DNA of 50,867 nucleotides from Candidatus Cloacimonadota bacterium (GTDB taxonomy: Bacteria; Cloacimonadota; Cloacimonadia; JGIOTU-2), in assembly GCA_030613025.1 (NCBI GenBank), contig JAUWMT010000017.1:1-50867 (forward strand), written 5' to 3'. Position numbers and translations under genes: made by a program. The notes beneath the pieces were generated by a model that made no database searches, had not been told where the DNA came from, and worked only from the letters and a program-made list of their open reading frames with translations. Within the stretch, counting starts at the first letter, position 1, and every line of letters begins with the position of its first letter. Shown here one piece after another: positions 25,844 through 34,525 of the stretch.

Positions 25844-27346
25844 TTAATCTTGATGACTTTCGGGTCGCATTTGCGGGAATAAAATTACATCTTTTATATT
25901 ATGAGAATTTGTGAAAAGCATAACGATCCTGTCTATACCAAGCCCGAGTCCACCAGTAGGGGGCATTCCGTATTCCATTGCTTCGAGGAAATCCTCATCG
26001 ACTTCATTTGCTTCGACATCGCCAAGCTCACGCTGCTTTGCCTGGTTTTCAAGACGTTCTCTTTGATCGATCGGATCGTTCAATTCACTAAAACAGTTCC
26101 CAAGTTCCAGTCCACCGATAAATATCTCGAAGCGCTCAACAAGTTGAGGATTTTCTGGTTTGGATTTTGCAAGTGGTGATATCTCTTTCGGGTAATCTAT
26201 CACAAAAGTAGGTTGGATGAGATTGTCTTCCACAAAGCGTTTGAAAATCTCATCAATGATCTTTCCAAGATTCTTCACATCGAGCTCGATCTCATGTTCT
26301 TTGCAAAAAGCAAGAAGTTCTTCCATACTTGAATTTTCAATATCGATGCCTGCATATTCTTTGATAAGTTCCAGCATTGGCTTGCGTTGCCATGGTTTTG
26401 TGAGATCAATTGTATGCGCATCATATGGAATTTTTACAGTGTCGCATACTTCCTGTGCAATGCCTGTTAACATATCTTCGACAAGATCCATAATGTCATT
26501 GTAATCTGCATAAGCTTCATACAATTCTATCTGCGTGAATTCCGGATTGTGGGTTCTATCCATACCTTCGTTGCGAAAGTCCTTACACACTTCATACACC
26601 TTTTCAAACCCGCCGATGATCAGCCGTTTTAGATAGAGTTCATCCGCAATTCTGAGATAAAGTTCCATATCGAGTTTGTTGTGCTGGGTTACAAAGGGCT
26701 GAGCCGCTGCTCCGCCGTAAAGCGGCTGGAGGATCGGGGTTTCCACTTCGATGTATCCTCTTGCATCAAGAAATTCTCTCATCATTTTGATGATCTTGCT
26801 GCGCGTTTTGAAGATTTCTTTCACCTCCGGATTGAGGAGAAGATCAAGATAGCGTTTGCGGTAGCGCAGTTCTTTATCAGCGAATTGGTCATATAGAATT
26901 TTTTTACCATCCTCGATCTTTTCTTTCACTACAGGAAGCGGGCGGATCGCTTTGGCAAGGAAGGTAAATTCCTCTGCATGAATTGAAAGCTCGTTGGTTT
27001 GGGTATAGAAAACAAAGCCCTTAACGTGCACGAAGTCGCCAAGATCACATTGTTTGAATATCTTATATTTTTCCTGCCCGATATCATCACGTTTAATATA
27101 TATTTGAATTTTTCCTGTCTCATCTTCGATATGGCAGAAACTTGCTTTCCCCATTTTCCTGAGAGAGCGAATTCTGCCGACAACATCTAAAGTAGTTTTA
27201 TTATCAATAAATGACTCGGTATTGTCAAAAATCTCTCTGATTTTATGAGTACGTTCTGCTTTTGTGGGGAATGGATTTGCCCCCATTTCGAGCAGGCGTC
27301 CAAGTTTTTCTTTTCTCGCATGAATGAGTTGATTTTCATTATCCAT
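25844..27346 (-). CDS. lysS: lysyl-tRNA synthetase, class II
   Basis: A 500-residue class II LysRS that charges tRNA-Lys. The N-terminal OB-fold anticodon-binding domain covers about residues 55-160 (VVGRIRSLRKMGKASFCHIE). Motif 2 is the EVCKDFRNEGMDRTHNPEFT region near residue 250, and motif 3 is GGLGLGIDRIVMLF near residue 465. The catalytic segment GGLELGNCFSELNDP is also present. The length is normal. It follows prfB by 7 bp, as the two neighbour each other in many bacteria, with GAGG before the start. Confidence 0.98.
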   Translation of the reverse strand: MDNENQLIHARKEKLGRLLEMGANPFPTKAERTHKIREIFDNTESFIDNKTTLDVVGRIRSLRKMGKASFCHIEDETGKIQIYIKRDDIGQEKYKIFKQCDLGDFVHVKGFVFYTQTNELSIHAEEFTFLAKAIRPLPVVKEKIEDGKKILYDQFADKELRYRKRYLDLLLNPEVKEIFKTRSKIIKMMREFLDARGYIEVETPILQPLYGGAAAQPFVTQHNKLDMELYLRIADELYLKRLIIGGFEKVYEVCKDFRNEGMDRTHNPEFTQIELYEAYADYNDIMDLVEDMLTGIAQEVCDTVKIPYDAHTIDLTKPWQRKPMLELIKEYAGIDIENSSMEELLAFCKEHEIELDVKNLGKIIDEIFKRFVEDNLIQPTFVIDYPKEISPLAKSKPENPQLVERFEIFIGGLELGNCFSELNDPIDQRERLENQAKQRELGDVEANEVDEDFLEAMEYGMPPTGGLGLGIDRIVMLFTNSHNIKDVILFPQMRPESHQD

Positions 27347-27353
27347 GAGAACC

Positions 27354-28461
27354 TCAATTATTCAATGATTTATTTTTTAAAAAAGCATCGATGAATTGGT
27401 CAATATTTCCGTCCATGACAGCTTGAACATTTCCTGTTTGCTCATCGGTACGATGGTCTTTGACCATTGAGTATGGCTGAAAAACGTAGGAACGGATCTG
27501 GTTGCCCCACTCGATACTTTTTTTCTCGTTTTCAATTTTTTGGCGCTTTTTATCCTGCTCTTCTTTATACATTTGATAAAGACGGGATTTGAGAACCTTC
27601 ATTGCATTATCTTTATTATTGAGCTGCGATCGCTCGGACTGACATTGTGCCACAATACCTGTGGGAATATGTGTAATACGAACTGCGCTGCTCACCTTGT
27701 TGACATGTTGTCCACCTGCTCCACTCGCGCGAAATGTGTCAATTCTTAGATCATTTTCATTTATTTCAATTTCTATCGTATCGTCAGCTTCCGGATATAC
27801 AAATACAGAAGCAAAAGAAGTGTGCCTTCGCTTATTGGCATCAAAAGGAGAGATGCGGACAAGCCGATGAACACCGATCTCCGATTTTAAATAACCATAG
27901 GCATATTTGCCTTTTATCTCCAAAGTTGCGGAACTGATGCCGGCAACGTCTCCGGGTTGCTTATCCATAAGCTCAACTTGAAAATTCTGGTTTTCTGCCC
28001 AGCGAACATACATTCGAAGAAGCATCTCTGCCCAATCATGGGATTCTGTTCCACCGGCTCCGGGATGAATCTCCAGAATGGCATTCTTTTTATCGTATGG
28101 GTCACTGAGAATCAGTTGTGTTTCTAATTTATCGAGGAAATTTTTGGTTTGTGCCAGTTTTCTCTCTGCCTCTGCTTCTAATTCTAAATCTTTTTCTTCC
28201 TGCAGAATGTCAAGGAAAGCTTCAAGTTCTTCCTGAGATTGTGTTATCTTCTCCGAAGTTTCAATATCTTCTCTCAGACTGCTCAGGTTTTCTGATATTT
28301 TTCGTGCACGCTCCTGATCATTCCAAAAATCAGGGCTGCTCATTTCTTTTTCGAGCTGGGATATCTTTGCGTTTTTGGTCTCTACGTCAAAGATACCTCC
28401 GCAATTCAAGTATTTTTCCTTTTAGATTTTCAACGTCTTTTGCGAATACATTTACATCCAT
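27354..28461 (-). CDS. prfB: peptide chain release factor 2, programmed +1 frameshift
   Basis: RF2 recognises UGA and UAA stop codons. The reading frame starts at the ATG at 28461, runs 24 codons to CTT (28392-28390), meets an in-frame TGA (28389-28387) and continues in the +1 frame from GAC (28388). The full product is about 368 residues. The conserved parts are clear: SPF tripeptide in RISPFDANKRRH, and the GGQ catalytic loop in RASGAGGQHVNKV. The slippery CTT TGA C is preceded by GGAGG, which acts as an internal Shine-Dalgarno, so synthesis is autoregulated by RF2 levels. The frame without the shift would begin at a poor TTG at 28409. Confidence 0.96.
28382..28398 (-). promoter_or_regulatory. 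prfB programmed frameshift site
   Basis: Reading on the minus strand the site is GCGGAGG TAT CTT TGA C. GGAGG is the internal Shine-Dalgarno-like stimulator, CTT the slippery codon and TGA C the poor termination context, as in the known bacterial prfB site. Confidence 0.93.
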
Positions 28462-28489
28462 TGGAATCCTATATTAGTTGATTTGGTTA

Positions 28490-29650
28490 TTAAATTGCTT
28501 TTCCCGGAAGAATATAATCTTCGAGCTCCTGGTTAAAATAGCGATCTGTCATTGTGGCGATAAAATCGCGTACTTTTTCTACATCATTCGTATCTTTGAG
28601 ATACTGTTCACTTTTATGATTAAGAAAGTGATTAAAAATTTTTGAGTCAACATGTTTTTTTTCAAGATCGACCATGTACTTATCAAAAAGAATTATCATA
28701 CCGCGTCGAATAGTAAATTTCTCTTTTTTTATCCACGGGTGATTGTAGATTTTTTCATAATTGAATCGCTTCAATTCATACAAAGCATCAGAGGTTTCTT
28801 TGTCAAAAGCAACATAGTCTTTATCAAAGCTGTTATAAACAACATTTGTAATGAGGGTGCTCAGGATTTCATCATTTGTCGAGCCCAGTTTGTGAACCGC
28901 ATCTATGGGAAGTTCATCTCTATTAAGAAACCCCATTCGTATCGCATCCTCGATGTCCTGACCGATGTAAGCGATAGTATCTGAGATGCGCACGACGCAC
29001 GCTTCCAGAGTGGCTGGGGGGCTTGTTGTGTCCTCAGTTTTCATCACCTTGATAAATTCTTCCAGATCTTTTTCTGTTTTATCTCTTTTTGGATGAAGCT
29101 GTTCATTATGAACTTCTCCATCATGAGATACGATACCATCACGAACCTGGAATGTGAGATTCAATCCCTTTCCGTGGTTAGTGATCTGGTCAACAATAAA
29201 AAGACTTTCAATATTATGATGAAACCGCCCGATGCCATATTTCACACAGCAGTCATTCAGTATCTCCTCACCATCATGACCAAAGGGAGGATGCCCAAGA
29301 TCATGCCCCAGTGCGATTGCTTCTATCAAGTCGAGATTGAGGTGCAGCAATTTGCCAATGCTGCGGGATACCTGCGCAACATATGTCGTGTGCAGACTGC
29401 GGTTTGACATCTCCTCATCAAAGAGATTGGAAAAGTACACGACCTGTGTTTTTCCCTGATATCTGCGATATGCACCGGTGTAGATTATTCGGTCTCGATC
29501 GATAGCAAAGGGACCACGAAGACGTTTCTCATGCTCGCCAACTTTCCTGTATGCTTCAGTGTTTTTGGTCGCATATCTGGAGAGATACTCCTCTTCATGA
29601 AGATTGGTTTCTTTATAAAGCTTATCTAAGAAATTTTCTTTATTATGCAT
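28490..29650 (-). CDS. dGTPase-like HD-domain triphosphohydrolase
   Basis: A 386-residue HD-superfamily protein of the dGTP triphosphohydrolase group, which cleaves dNTPs to nucleoside and triphosphate. The N-terminal RDRIIYTGAYRRYQGKTQVV corresponds to the family signature with RRLxxKTQV. The HD metal site is GHDLGHPPFGHDGEEIL near residue 114, with further ligands in DGIVSHDG. The start has no clear ribosome binding site. The gene follows the cold shock gene closely. Substrate (dGTP against other dNTPs) is undetermined. Confidence 0.9.
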   Translation of the reverse strand: MHNKENFLDKLYKETNLHEEEYLSRYATKNTEAYRKVGEHEKRLRGPFAIDRDRIIYTGAYRRYQGKTQVVYFSNLFDEEMSNRSLHTTYVAQVSRSIGKLLHLNLDLIEAIALGHDLGHPPFGHDGEEILNDCCVKYGIGRFHHNIESLFIVDQITNHGKGLNLTFQVRDGIVSHDGEVHNEQLHPKRDKTEKDLEEFIKVMKTEDTTSPPATLEACVVRISDTIAYIGQDIEDAIRMGFLNRDELPIDAVHKLGSTNDEILSTLITNVVYNSFDKDYVAFDKETSDALYELKRFNYEKIYNHPWIKKEKFTIRRGMIILFDKYMVDLEKKHVDSKIFNHFLNHKSEQYLKDTNDVEKVRDFIATMTDRYFNQELEDYILPGKAI

Positions 29651-29664
29651 ATGTGTTATTGCAA

Positions 29665-29871
29665 TTACAATTCATGCGTTCTTCTTACGTTTGTTGCCTG
29701 AACTCCCTTCTCAGTTTCGGTAGCTTCAAATTCGACTTCTTCATCTTCTACAAGGGTTCTGTAGCCGCCACTTTCAATGGAACGCCAATGAACAAAATAC
29801 TCTTTGCCGTCATCACCGGTAATGAATCCATATCCCTTGTTTTTACTAAACCACTTAGTTTTTCCTTTCAT
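29665..29871 (-). CDS. cold shock domain protein
   Basis: A 68-residue single cold-shock domain that binds single-stranded RNA or DNA. RNP1 is NKGYGFIT and RNP2 is YFVHW, where most homologues have an I or L-FVHxS; the Trp after His is slightly unusual. It begins [19 protein letters not shown] like the CspA family. AAGGAG precedes the ATG, and this site lies within the end of the upstream DUF523 gene, which it overlaps by 17 bp. Confidence 0.95.
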   Translation of the reverse strand: MKGKTKWFSKNKGYGFITGDDGKEYFVHWRSIESGGYRTLVEDEEVEFEATETEKGVQATNVRRTHEL

Positions 29872-30313
29872 CTGGTCTCCTTATATCATTTTCCGACATA
29901 ACACGTATGCCATTGAATTTAAGTATTGTAGCAGTCACTCCCATGCCTTTTGTCAATTTTTCTTTTAAATAAATTTGATGAGTACCGCAGGAGGGGCTAT
30001 TTTCTTTGAGGATCGCAGTTTTAATATTGAAAAGCCGACAAATTTTAAGGGCTTCTTCAGACCCCTTTCGGAAGTGTGAAGAAACATTTTCATTCCTGTC
30101 GTTTATGAGATTATCAATTCCCTCAAGTGTCTGTGAACCGTCACCTTTAATAAAGAAGGAAGGGGGGCGAGGTGTTTGCATGCCACCCAATTGCTCCGGA
30201 CATACCGGAATAAGGATATATTTTTCTCTCAGATCTAAAACAAGTTGTTCGGTGTTATTACATTCATTATAACGACAACGCAATCCAAGAAGACATGCAC
30301 TGACAAGAATCAT
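29855..30313 (-). CDS. DUF523 domain-containing protein
   Basis: A 152-residue protein. DUF523 proteins begin with a conserved I-L-V-S-A-C-L-L-G segment; here [20 protein letters not shown] starts at 30313 and gives the family-standard N-terminus. The frame is open to 30391, but that start would lie 7 bp from a divergent gene and leave no promoter space. Other conserved parts are [19 protein letters not shown] and [12 protein letters not shown], with Cys in both. The Cys residues suggest metal or iron-sulphur binding. No biochemical role is established. Confidence 0.88.
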   Translation of the reverse strand: MILVSACLLGLRCRYNECNNTEQLVLDLREKYILIPVCPEQLGGMQTPRPPSFFIKGDGSQTLEGIDNLINDRNENVSSHFRKGSEEALKICRLFNIKTAILKENSPSCGTHQIYLKEKLTKGMGVTATILKFNGIRVMSENDIRRPDERKN

Positions 30314-30398
30314 TTCTTTCACGGTTGTAACCCATCCTGACAGTAAAATAATGTCAACAAATATTGACAAAAACTCTGCATAATTTATCAAAACAAAA

Positions 30399-30974
30399 AT
30401 GGTAGAGCAGTATAAGACAATAAAGGATTCTCAGTGGATCAAATTGAACATAAAAAATTCAAAGTTCCATGGAAGAATCTATCATGTTACCTCATTGGCT
30501 GACGTGAATACAATTCTCAAACAAGTTGAAGTTGAATTCAAGAAAACTACACATATTGTTTATGCATACAGATTGATTGACGGGGAGTTTACAAGAGAAT
30601 ATGCAACTGATGCAGGAGAACCGACACATTCTTCGGGACCTCCAATCTTAAGAGTGCTTGCAGGAGATGAGTTATTGAATGTTCTACTGGTTGTTGTTCG
30701 ATATTTTGGCGGAACCAAGCTCGGTATTGGTGGTTTGATAAAATCTTATACTGAAGCAGCGCAGGAAGCAGTAAAAAAGTCACGAATAGTGACAAGAACG
30801 AACAAAAAAATAATGCTTATTGAAACGAATTACAGAGAACTTGGCGAGATGTTATACAAAATTGATCAGGTGCAGGGAAAGGTAATTGAAATAATTCATG
30901 GTGAGAATGTGAAGATCAAAGCTCTCATCCCGATTTCATTTTACAAAAAATTTGAAACCAAGCAATTGGATTAA
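30399..30974 (+). CDS. YigZ/IMPACT family protein (UPF0029)
   Basis: A 191-residue protein with the UPF0029 signature: HIVYAYRLIDG, then ATDAGEPTHSSGPPILRVL and VVRYFGGTKLGIGGLIKSYT. Eukaryotic IMPACT regulates translation; bacterial YigZ is structurally related to the C-terminal parts of EF-G and may act on RNA or ribosomes. It is divergent from the DUF523 gene, with about 85 bp between starts. Confidence 0.92.
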   Translation: MVEQYKTIKDSQWIKLNIKNSKFHGRIYHVTSLADVNTILKQVEVEFKKTTHIVYAYRLIDGEFTREYATDAGEPTHSSGPPILRVLAGDELLNVLLVVVRYFGGTKLGIGGLIKSYTEAAQEAVKKSRIVTRTNKKIMLIETNYRELGEMLYKIDQVQGKVIEIIHGENVKIKALIPISFYKKFETKQLD

Positions 30975-31030
30975 AAACTTGACTGAACAGAGCAATGATA
31001 TTCATTTCAACAAAATTTTAGGAGTTAATA

Positions 31031-31390
31031 ATGCTCAGAAATAGTAAAGGATTTTCAATTTATACAGTGATAAGCATTATAGCGATAATTGCCCTCGCGA
31101 TCATTCTTCTTGTTCCCCAGTTCTATAATGTGAAATCGCAGGAGAAAACAGACCAGTGTATTGAGAACATGAAAAAGATAAGAGATGCTGTTGATAATTA
31201 TATGTTTGAGAGAAAGCAATCCTTTTCAGGTGATCTTGTAGAACTGGTTCGTACCGGTTATCTGCGCCATGCTTATGAGTGCCCTGAAAATGGACATGGT
31301 GATAAATATATTGTAAGCGGTGATTTTGAAACCGGTGAAATCATAGTTACATGTCCCAACGAAGCCGATTTCCCGGACCATAAATTATAG
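31031..31390 (+). CDS. type IV pilin-like protein lacking Glu5
   Basis: A 119-residue protein with an N-terminal prepilin-like leader MLRNSKG followed by FSIYTVISIIAIIALAIILLVPQF, a single hydrophobic helix. Leader and helix fit processing by a prepilin peptidase. The mature residue 5, usually Glu in GF-TLIE pilins, is Thr here. The rest has two Cys (YECPENG and TCPNEAD) and looks like the beta domain of a minor pseudopilin. It could be a substrate of a type II or IV system, or simply a tail-helix envelope protein. No pilus genes are nearby. Confidence 0.65.
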   Translation: MLRNSKGFSIYTVISIIAIIALAIILLVPQFYNVKSQEKTDQCIENMKKIRDAVDNYMFERKQSFSGDLVELVRTGYLRHAYECPENGHGDKYIVSGDFETGEIIVTCPNEADFPDHKL

Positions 31391-31418
31391 AAATATTATC
31401 ATTTTGGAAAAAACAAAA

Positions 31419-31447
31419 GGACGAAATTTCTTTCGCCCTATTTTTAT
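31419..31447. terminator. bidirectional intrinsic terminator
   Basis: Stem GGACGAAA (31419-31426) and CTTTCGCCC-side arm (31431-31438) with one mismatch and a 4-nt loop, followed by TATTTTTATA. It sits between the pilin-like gene and the convergent ppiD-like gene, with an A-run on the other side. Confidence 0.7.
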
Positions 31448-31462
31448 ATAATGATATTCTGA

Positions 31463-33256
31463 TTAAAGCCGGAAGAACTTACTGCGCCAGTCTTTAACTT
31501 TTGCATCTTCTTTTATTTTGGCATACCATTGATTATAATTTTGGTTGAAGAGCTGATTCTCTACCTGAATTCTCTGAGCTTCTTTCTGTTCCTCGAGCTT
31601 AGCCATATCAGGAGCTTGGAATTCAACGATCTTTGCAATAAAGTACGCTTTGTTTCCTCTTATAACATCCGTGATCGATCCGGGTGTTTTCAGCTCTATC
31701 ATTTTTTGAACGAGTTTGACTTCACGCCCCACATCGGGAATATAACTGGTTTCTGAGATAAAATCCGTACTAACAACTTTTAAATCATTGTCTTTAACTA
31801 TTTCCGTAAAATTTTCCGCAGTAAGAATTGGAACGATCGCTTCGGTTTCCTCTTTTTTCAACTTCATCTTTTTTTTCATTGCTATCTTATTGTAGATTTC
31901 CTGTTTCACATTTTCAAGGGGTTTATAATGTTTTCCGACTTCATAAGAGATCTGGGCAATGAAATATTCACCCTTGTCGCCTCGATAGGGAGGTGCCACA
32001 TCTCCTACTTTATTTTTGAAAGCAAAATCTATAAGCATCTGTGCTCTGCCAAGCCCCGGAATATAGTGCGCATCTTCTGCAAAAGGTTCTGATTCCTTCA
32101 TTTCCAGTCCATGATCCTCGGCAATGACAGTAAAACTATCTGCTTGAGCATTTTCATAAAAACCTTGAGCAACAGTTTCAATATCTCTTCGTGCGTCTGC
32201 ACCGGGTTCAACCTTAATAAGAATGTGGCTTGCTCTCATCTCTTCTTCACCATTCTCATTGGTTCGCAAATCTACAGCTTTGATGATATGCCAGCCAAAT
32301 TGGGTTTTCACGGGCTCACTGATCCCATTAATTTTCAGTGCAAAGGCGGCATCTTCGAATTCTTTTACCATTTTTCCTTTGGTGAAATAACCAAGATCTC
32401 CACCATTGGGACCTGATGGACCTTCTGAATATTCTCGTGCGAGTTCAGCAAAATCTTCACCTGAAATAGCAAAATTATAGATCTTATTGATTTTATCTTC
32501 TACTGTTTTTATGTCTTCCGGACTGGGTACTAAAGGAAGTGTGACATAGCGAAATTTTCGTTGAGGATTTTCTTGGTAGCTTTCAAGATTTTTATCGTAA
32601 TATTCTGCAATCTCTTCATCGGAAATATACACAGAATCGATCTGATCTGCAGCAAATATGATGATATCAGCTTTCACCTTTGTTTCTTTTTTTATGAAAT
32701 CTTCCAGAACCATTTGATCTGTGATAATGACATCTGCGTTCACAAAATTTCTCAGCTTCTCATATTGCAGGATCTTTTCATAGTATCCGGAAAGCCAAGT
32801 CCAGTCTATTTGAGGATTCTGCAATGCCTGTAAATACTTGTTTTTGTCAAATTGCCCATCAGTCTGAAAAGCTTCATATGTAGTGATCATTTCAGGCGGT
32901 TCGTTGATCATCTTCGTAGCAACTTCCTTAGGAGAAACATGAATATCAAATCGTGCAATTGCCTTATCGAGAACGATCCTCTGAACTAACTGCTCCCATG
33001 TCTGGTCATTCAACCGTTGATATGTTGCATCATCGATCTCTTTGCCCTGGTTGGCTGGATCCTGAATGTAATTTGTATAGGTGTTCTGTAATAATTTATA
33101 ATATTCATCATATTTTATTTTCTCACCTGCAATTTGCCCCACATAAGGTTTTTCCTGAAAAACGCTGCTGATACCCATTGTTGCCATGCCGCCGATGAAC
33201 ACGATCGCAACGATCCAGATAACAGGGCGAGAAATACCACGCATTTTATCTAACAT
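31463..33256 (-). CDS. PpiD/SurA-type peptidylprolyl isomerase
   Basis: A 597-residue envelope foldase. It has an N-terminal membrane anchor (about residues 10-32) like PpiD and a SurA-like N-domain. The parvulin domain covers about 235-330, with signatures FAELAREYSEGPSGPNGGDLG, quoted only in part, and FGWHIIKAVD. A second parvulin-like region follows from about 345 (ASHILIKVEPGA). It assists folding of proteins crossing the inner membrane. The start has AAGGAG upstream. It is convergent with the pilin-like gene and divergent from a small membrane protein. Confidence 0.92.
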   Translation of the reverse strand: MLDKMRGISRPVIWIVAIVFIGGMATMGISSVFQEKPYVGQIAGEKIKYDEYYKLLQNTYTNYIQDPANQGKEIDDATYQRLNDQTWEQLVQRIVLDKAIARFDIHVSPKEVATKMINEPPEMITTYEAFQTDGQFDKNKYLQALQNPQIDWTWLSGYYEKILQYEKLRNFVNADVIITDQMVLEDFIKKETKVKADIIIFAADQIDSVYISDEEIAEYYDKNLESYQENPQRKFRYVTLPLVPSPEDIKTVEDKINKIYNFAISGEDFAELAREYSEGPSGPNGGDLGYFTKGKMVKEFEDAAFALKINGISEPVKTQFGWHIIKAVDLRTNENGEEEMRASHILIKVEPGADARRDIETVAQGFYENAQADSFTVIAEDHGLEMKESEPFAEDAHYIPGLGRAQMLIDFAFKNKVGDVAPPYRGDKGEYFIAQISYEVGKHYKPLENVKQEIYNKIAMKKKMKLKKEETEAIVPILTAENFTEIVKDNDLKVVSTDFISETSYIPDVGREVKLVQKMIELKTPGSITDVIRGNKAYFIAKIVEFQAPDMAKLEEQKEAQRIQVENQLFNQNYNQWYAKIKEDAKVKDWRSKFFRL

Positions 33257-33332
33257 AAAGATAGACTCCTTAAAGAATGTATTAGTGGATAAAATTTTTT
33301 AGGTTGTAAAATTAATGCAAGTTTTTTAACTA

Positions 33333-33731
33333 ATGAGTTTTATGGGAGCTAATTTTATTGACACAAATATAAGATTTGAACTTACAAAACACTCTATGAG
33401 TACAAATAATGAAATTCTATACAGAGTATTTAGAGATGATGCCGAACGCTCCGGCATGGACATGAAGGATTTCTATCATAAGAGAAGAAATGGGTTGTAT
33501 CCATTCAGAGATCATAATGGAAATGTTGAGTGGTTGAGCAAAAGCCAGTTCCGTATCATGTCTGCGAAAAAGCGGTCTCATGTCAAGCATTCTCGAAGCC
33601 ATAAAGATAAAGGTTCTGAGGGTAAGTCTTTTTTCACTCCGGAAATGGTGAGAGTGTTTATTATAACAGGAAGCGGAATTATTATACTATTTTTTTTAGT
33701 AAAACTCCTACAGGTATTACAGATTTTTTAG
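33333..33731 (+). CDS. small C-terminally anchored hypothetical protein
   Basis: A 132-residue protein with one membrane helix at the C-terminus (about 106-128, VFIITGSGIIILFFLVKLL) and a basic soluble N-terminal region containing LYPFRDHNGNVEWLSKSQF and a Lys/His/Arg-rich linker. The soluble part could bind nucleic acid, but I do not recognise a family. The true start may be the ATG at 33396 (MSTNNEILYRVF). Divergent from the PpiD-like gene. Confidence 0.6.
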   Translation: MSFMGANFIDTNIRFELTKHSMSTNNEILYRVFRDDAERSGMDMKDFYHKRRNGLYPFRDHNGNVEWLSKSQFRIMSAKKRSHVKHSRSHKDKGSEGKSFFTPEMVRVFIITGSGIIILFFLVKLLQVLQIF

Positions 33732-33846
33732 TATCTTAAAATTCAATTCCTATGATTTTTGGCTAAAGCAACTTCAAGCATTACATGGAAGCCCTTTTGA
33801 TAGACCTTTGCGCCATTTTTCCCAACTTAATTGATGATATTTACAA

Positions 33847-33907
33847 TATTTCTCTGTGTTCTCTGCCTGCCAAGGCGTAGTGCAACGGAGACTGGTGGTG
33901 AAATATT
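33847..33907. repeat. composite repeat with nested cassette
   Basis: TCTCTGTGTTCTCTG (33851-33865) and TGGTGAAATATT (33896-33907) are continuous in the related copy at 3877-3898 (reverse strand), but here are split by a 30-bp cassette at 33866-33895. That cassette matches 72-105 in reverse orientation (shared core CGTARTGCAA and ends CCTG ... ACTGG). Confidence 0.75.
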
Positions 33908-33916
33908 ATGAGTTTA

Positions 33917-34525
33917 TTATATTCGAGTTAGAGCTTTCTGAAGTTCTTCTCTCTTTTCCGGTATTTCGGACTTTGATCTCACAAAGATTGGTTTCCCATA
34001 TATCATCTTCACTGGGGAAAATGGTTTGGGGATCATAAAATTATCCCAGCTATTAAGTTCCCACCTTGATTTCATAAGAAAAATTCCCGGTATTATGGGC
34101 TTGCCTGTCTTGTAAGCAAGATAGAGCACTCCGTCTTTGACGATTTCTTTCGGACCTGTAGGACCATCGGGTGTAATAGCTATATCATATTTTTTTGAGA
34201 TTGCGACTGCCTCTTTTAATGCCTTCATGCCGCCACGCTGCGAAGAGCCGCGAATGGTTCCAAAACCGAGCCCTATGATCACACGGGCAATAAATTCACC
34301 ATCCCTGTGCTGGGAAATGAGCACATGAATAAGCTGGTTTATATGTGTATAAGCAGGAATAAGCATCCTGTTATGCCAGAAGGCGTATATGACTGTTCCG
34401 TGAGTTTCTTTTGCAGATATAAGATTGTGTATATCATACTCCTTGATGCGCAAAGTGCCCATGAGAAGTTTGATTAGTGACGGTCCTAGTTTTTCAACCA
34501 GATTAAGAAGTATTTTATGTTTCAT
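33917..34525 (-). CDS. DUF374 lysophospholipid acyltransferase-like protein
   Basis: A 202-residue acyltransferase-like protein of the DUF374 group, related to lipid A lauroyl- and LPLAT-type enzymes. Key segments are VIYAFWHNRML (with the catalytic-type His), ISQHRDGEFIARVI, TIRGSSQRGGMKAL and ITPDGPTGPKEIV. It overlaps lpxB by 11 bp, supporting a role in lipid A or LPS core acylation; the acceptor is unproven. Confidence 0.9.
   Translation of the reverse strand: MKHKILLNLVEKLGPSLIKLLMGTLRIKEYDIHNLISAKETHGTVIYAFWHNRMLIPAYTHINQLIHVLISQHRDGEFIARVIIGLGFGTIRGSSQRGGMKALKEAVAISKKYDIAITPDGPTGPKEIVKDGVLYLAYKTGKPIIPGIFLMKSRWELNSWDNFMIPKPFSPVKMIYGKPIFVRSKSEIPEKREELQKALTRI

Noticed and set aside
28387-28409. 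Frameshift error or pseudogene in prfB
   Set aside because: The TGA lies in the exact context of the programmed RF2 frameshift, with GGAGG upstream and CTT before it.
30314-30398. TTGACA-like promoter boxes between the divergent DUF523 and YigZ genes
   Set aside because: TTGACA occurs but no well-placed -10 element follows, and promoter consensus in this lineage is uncertain.
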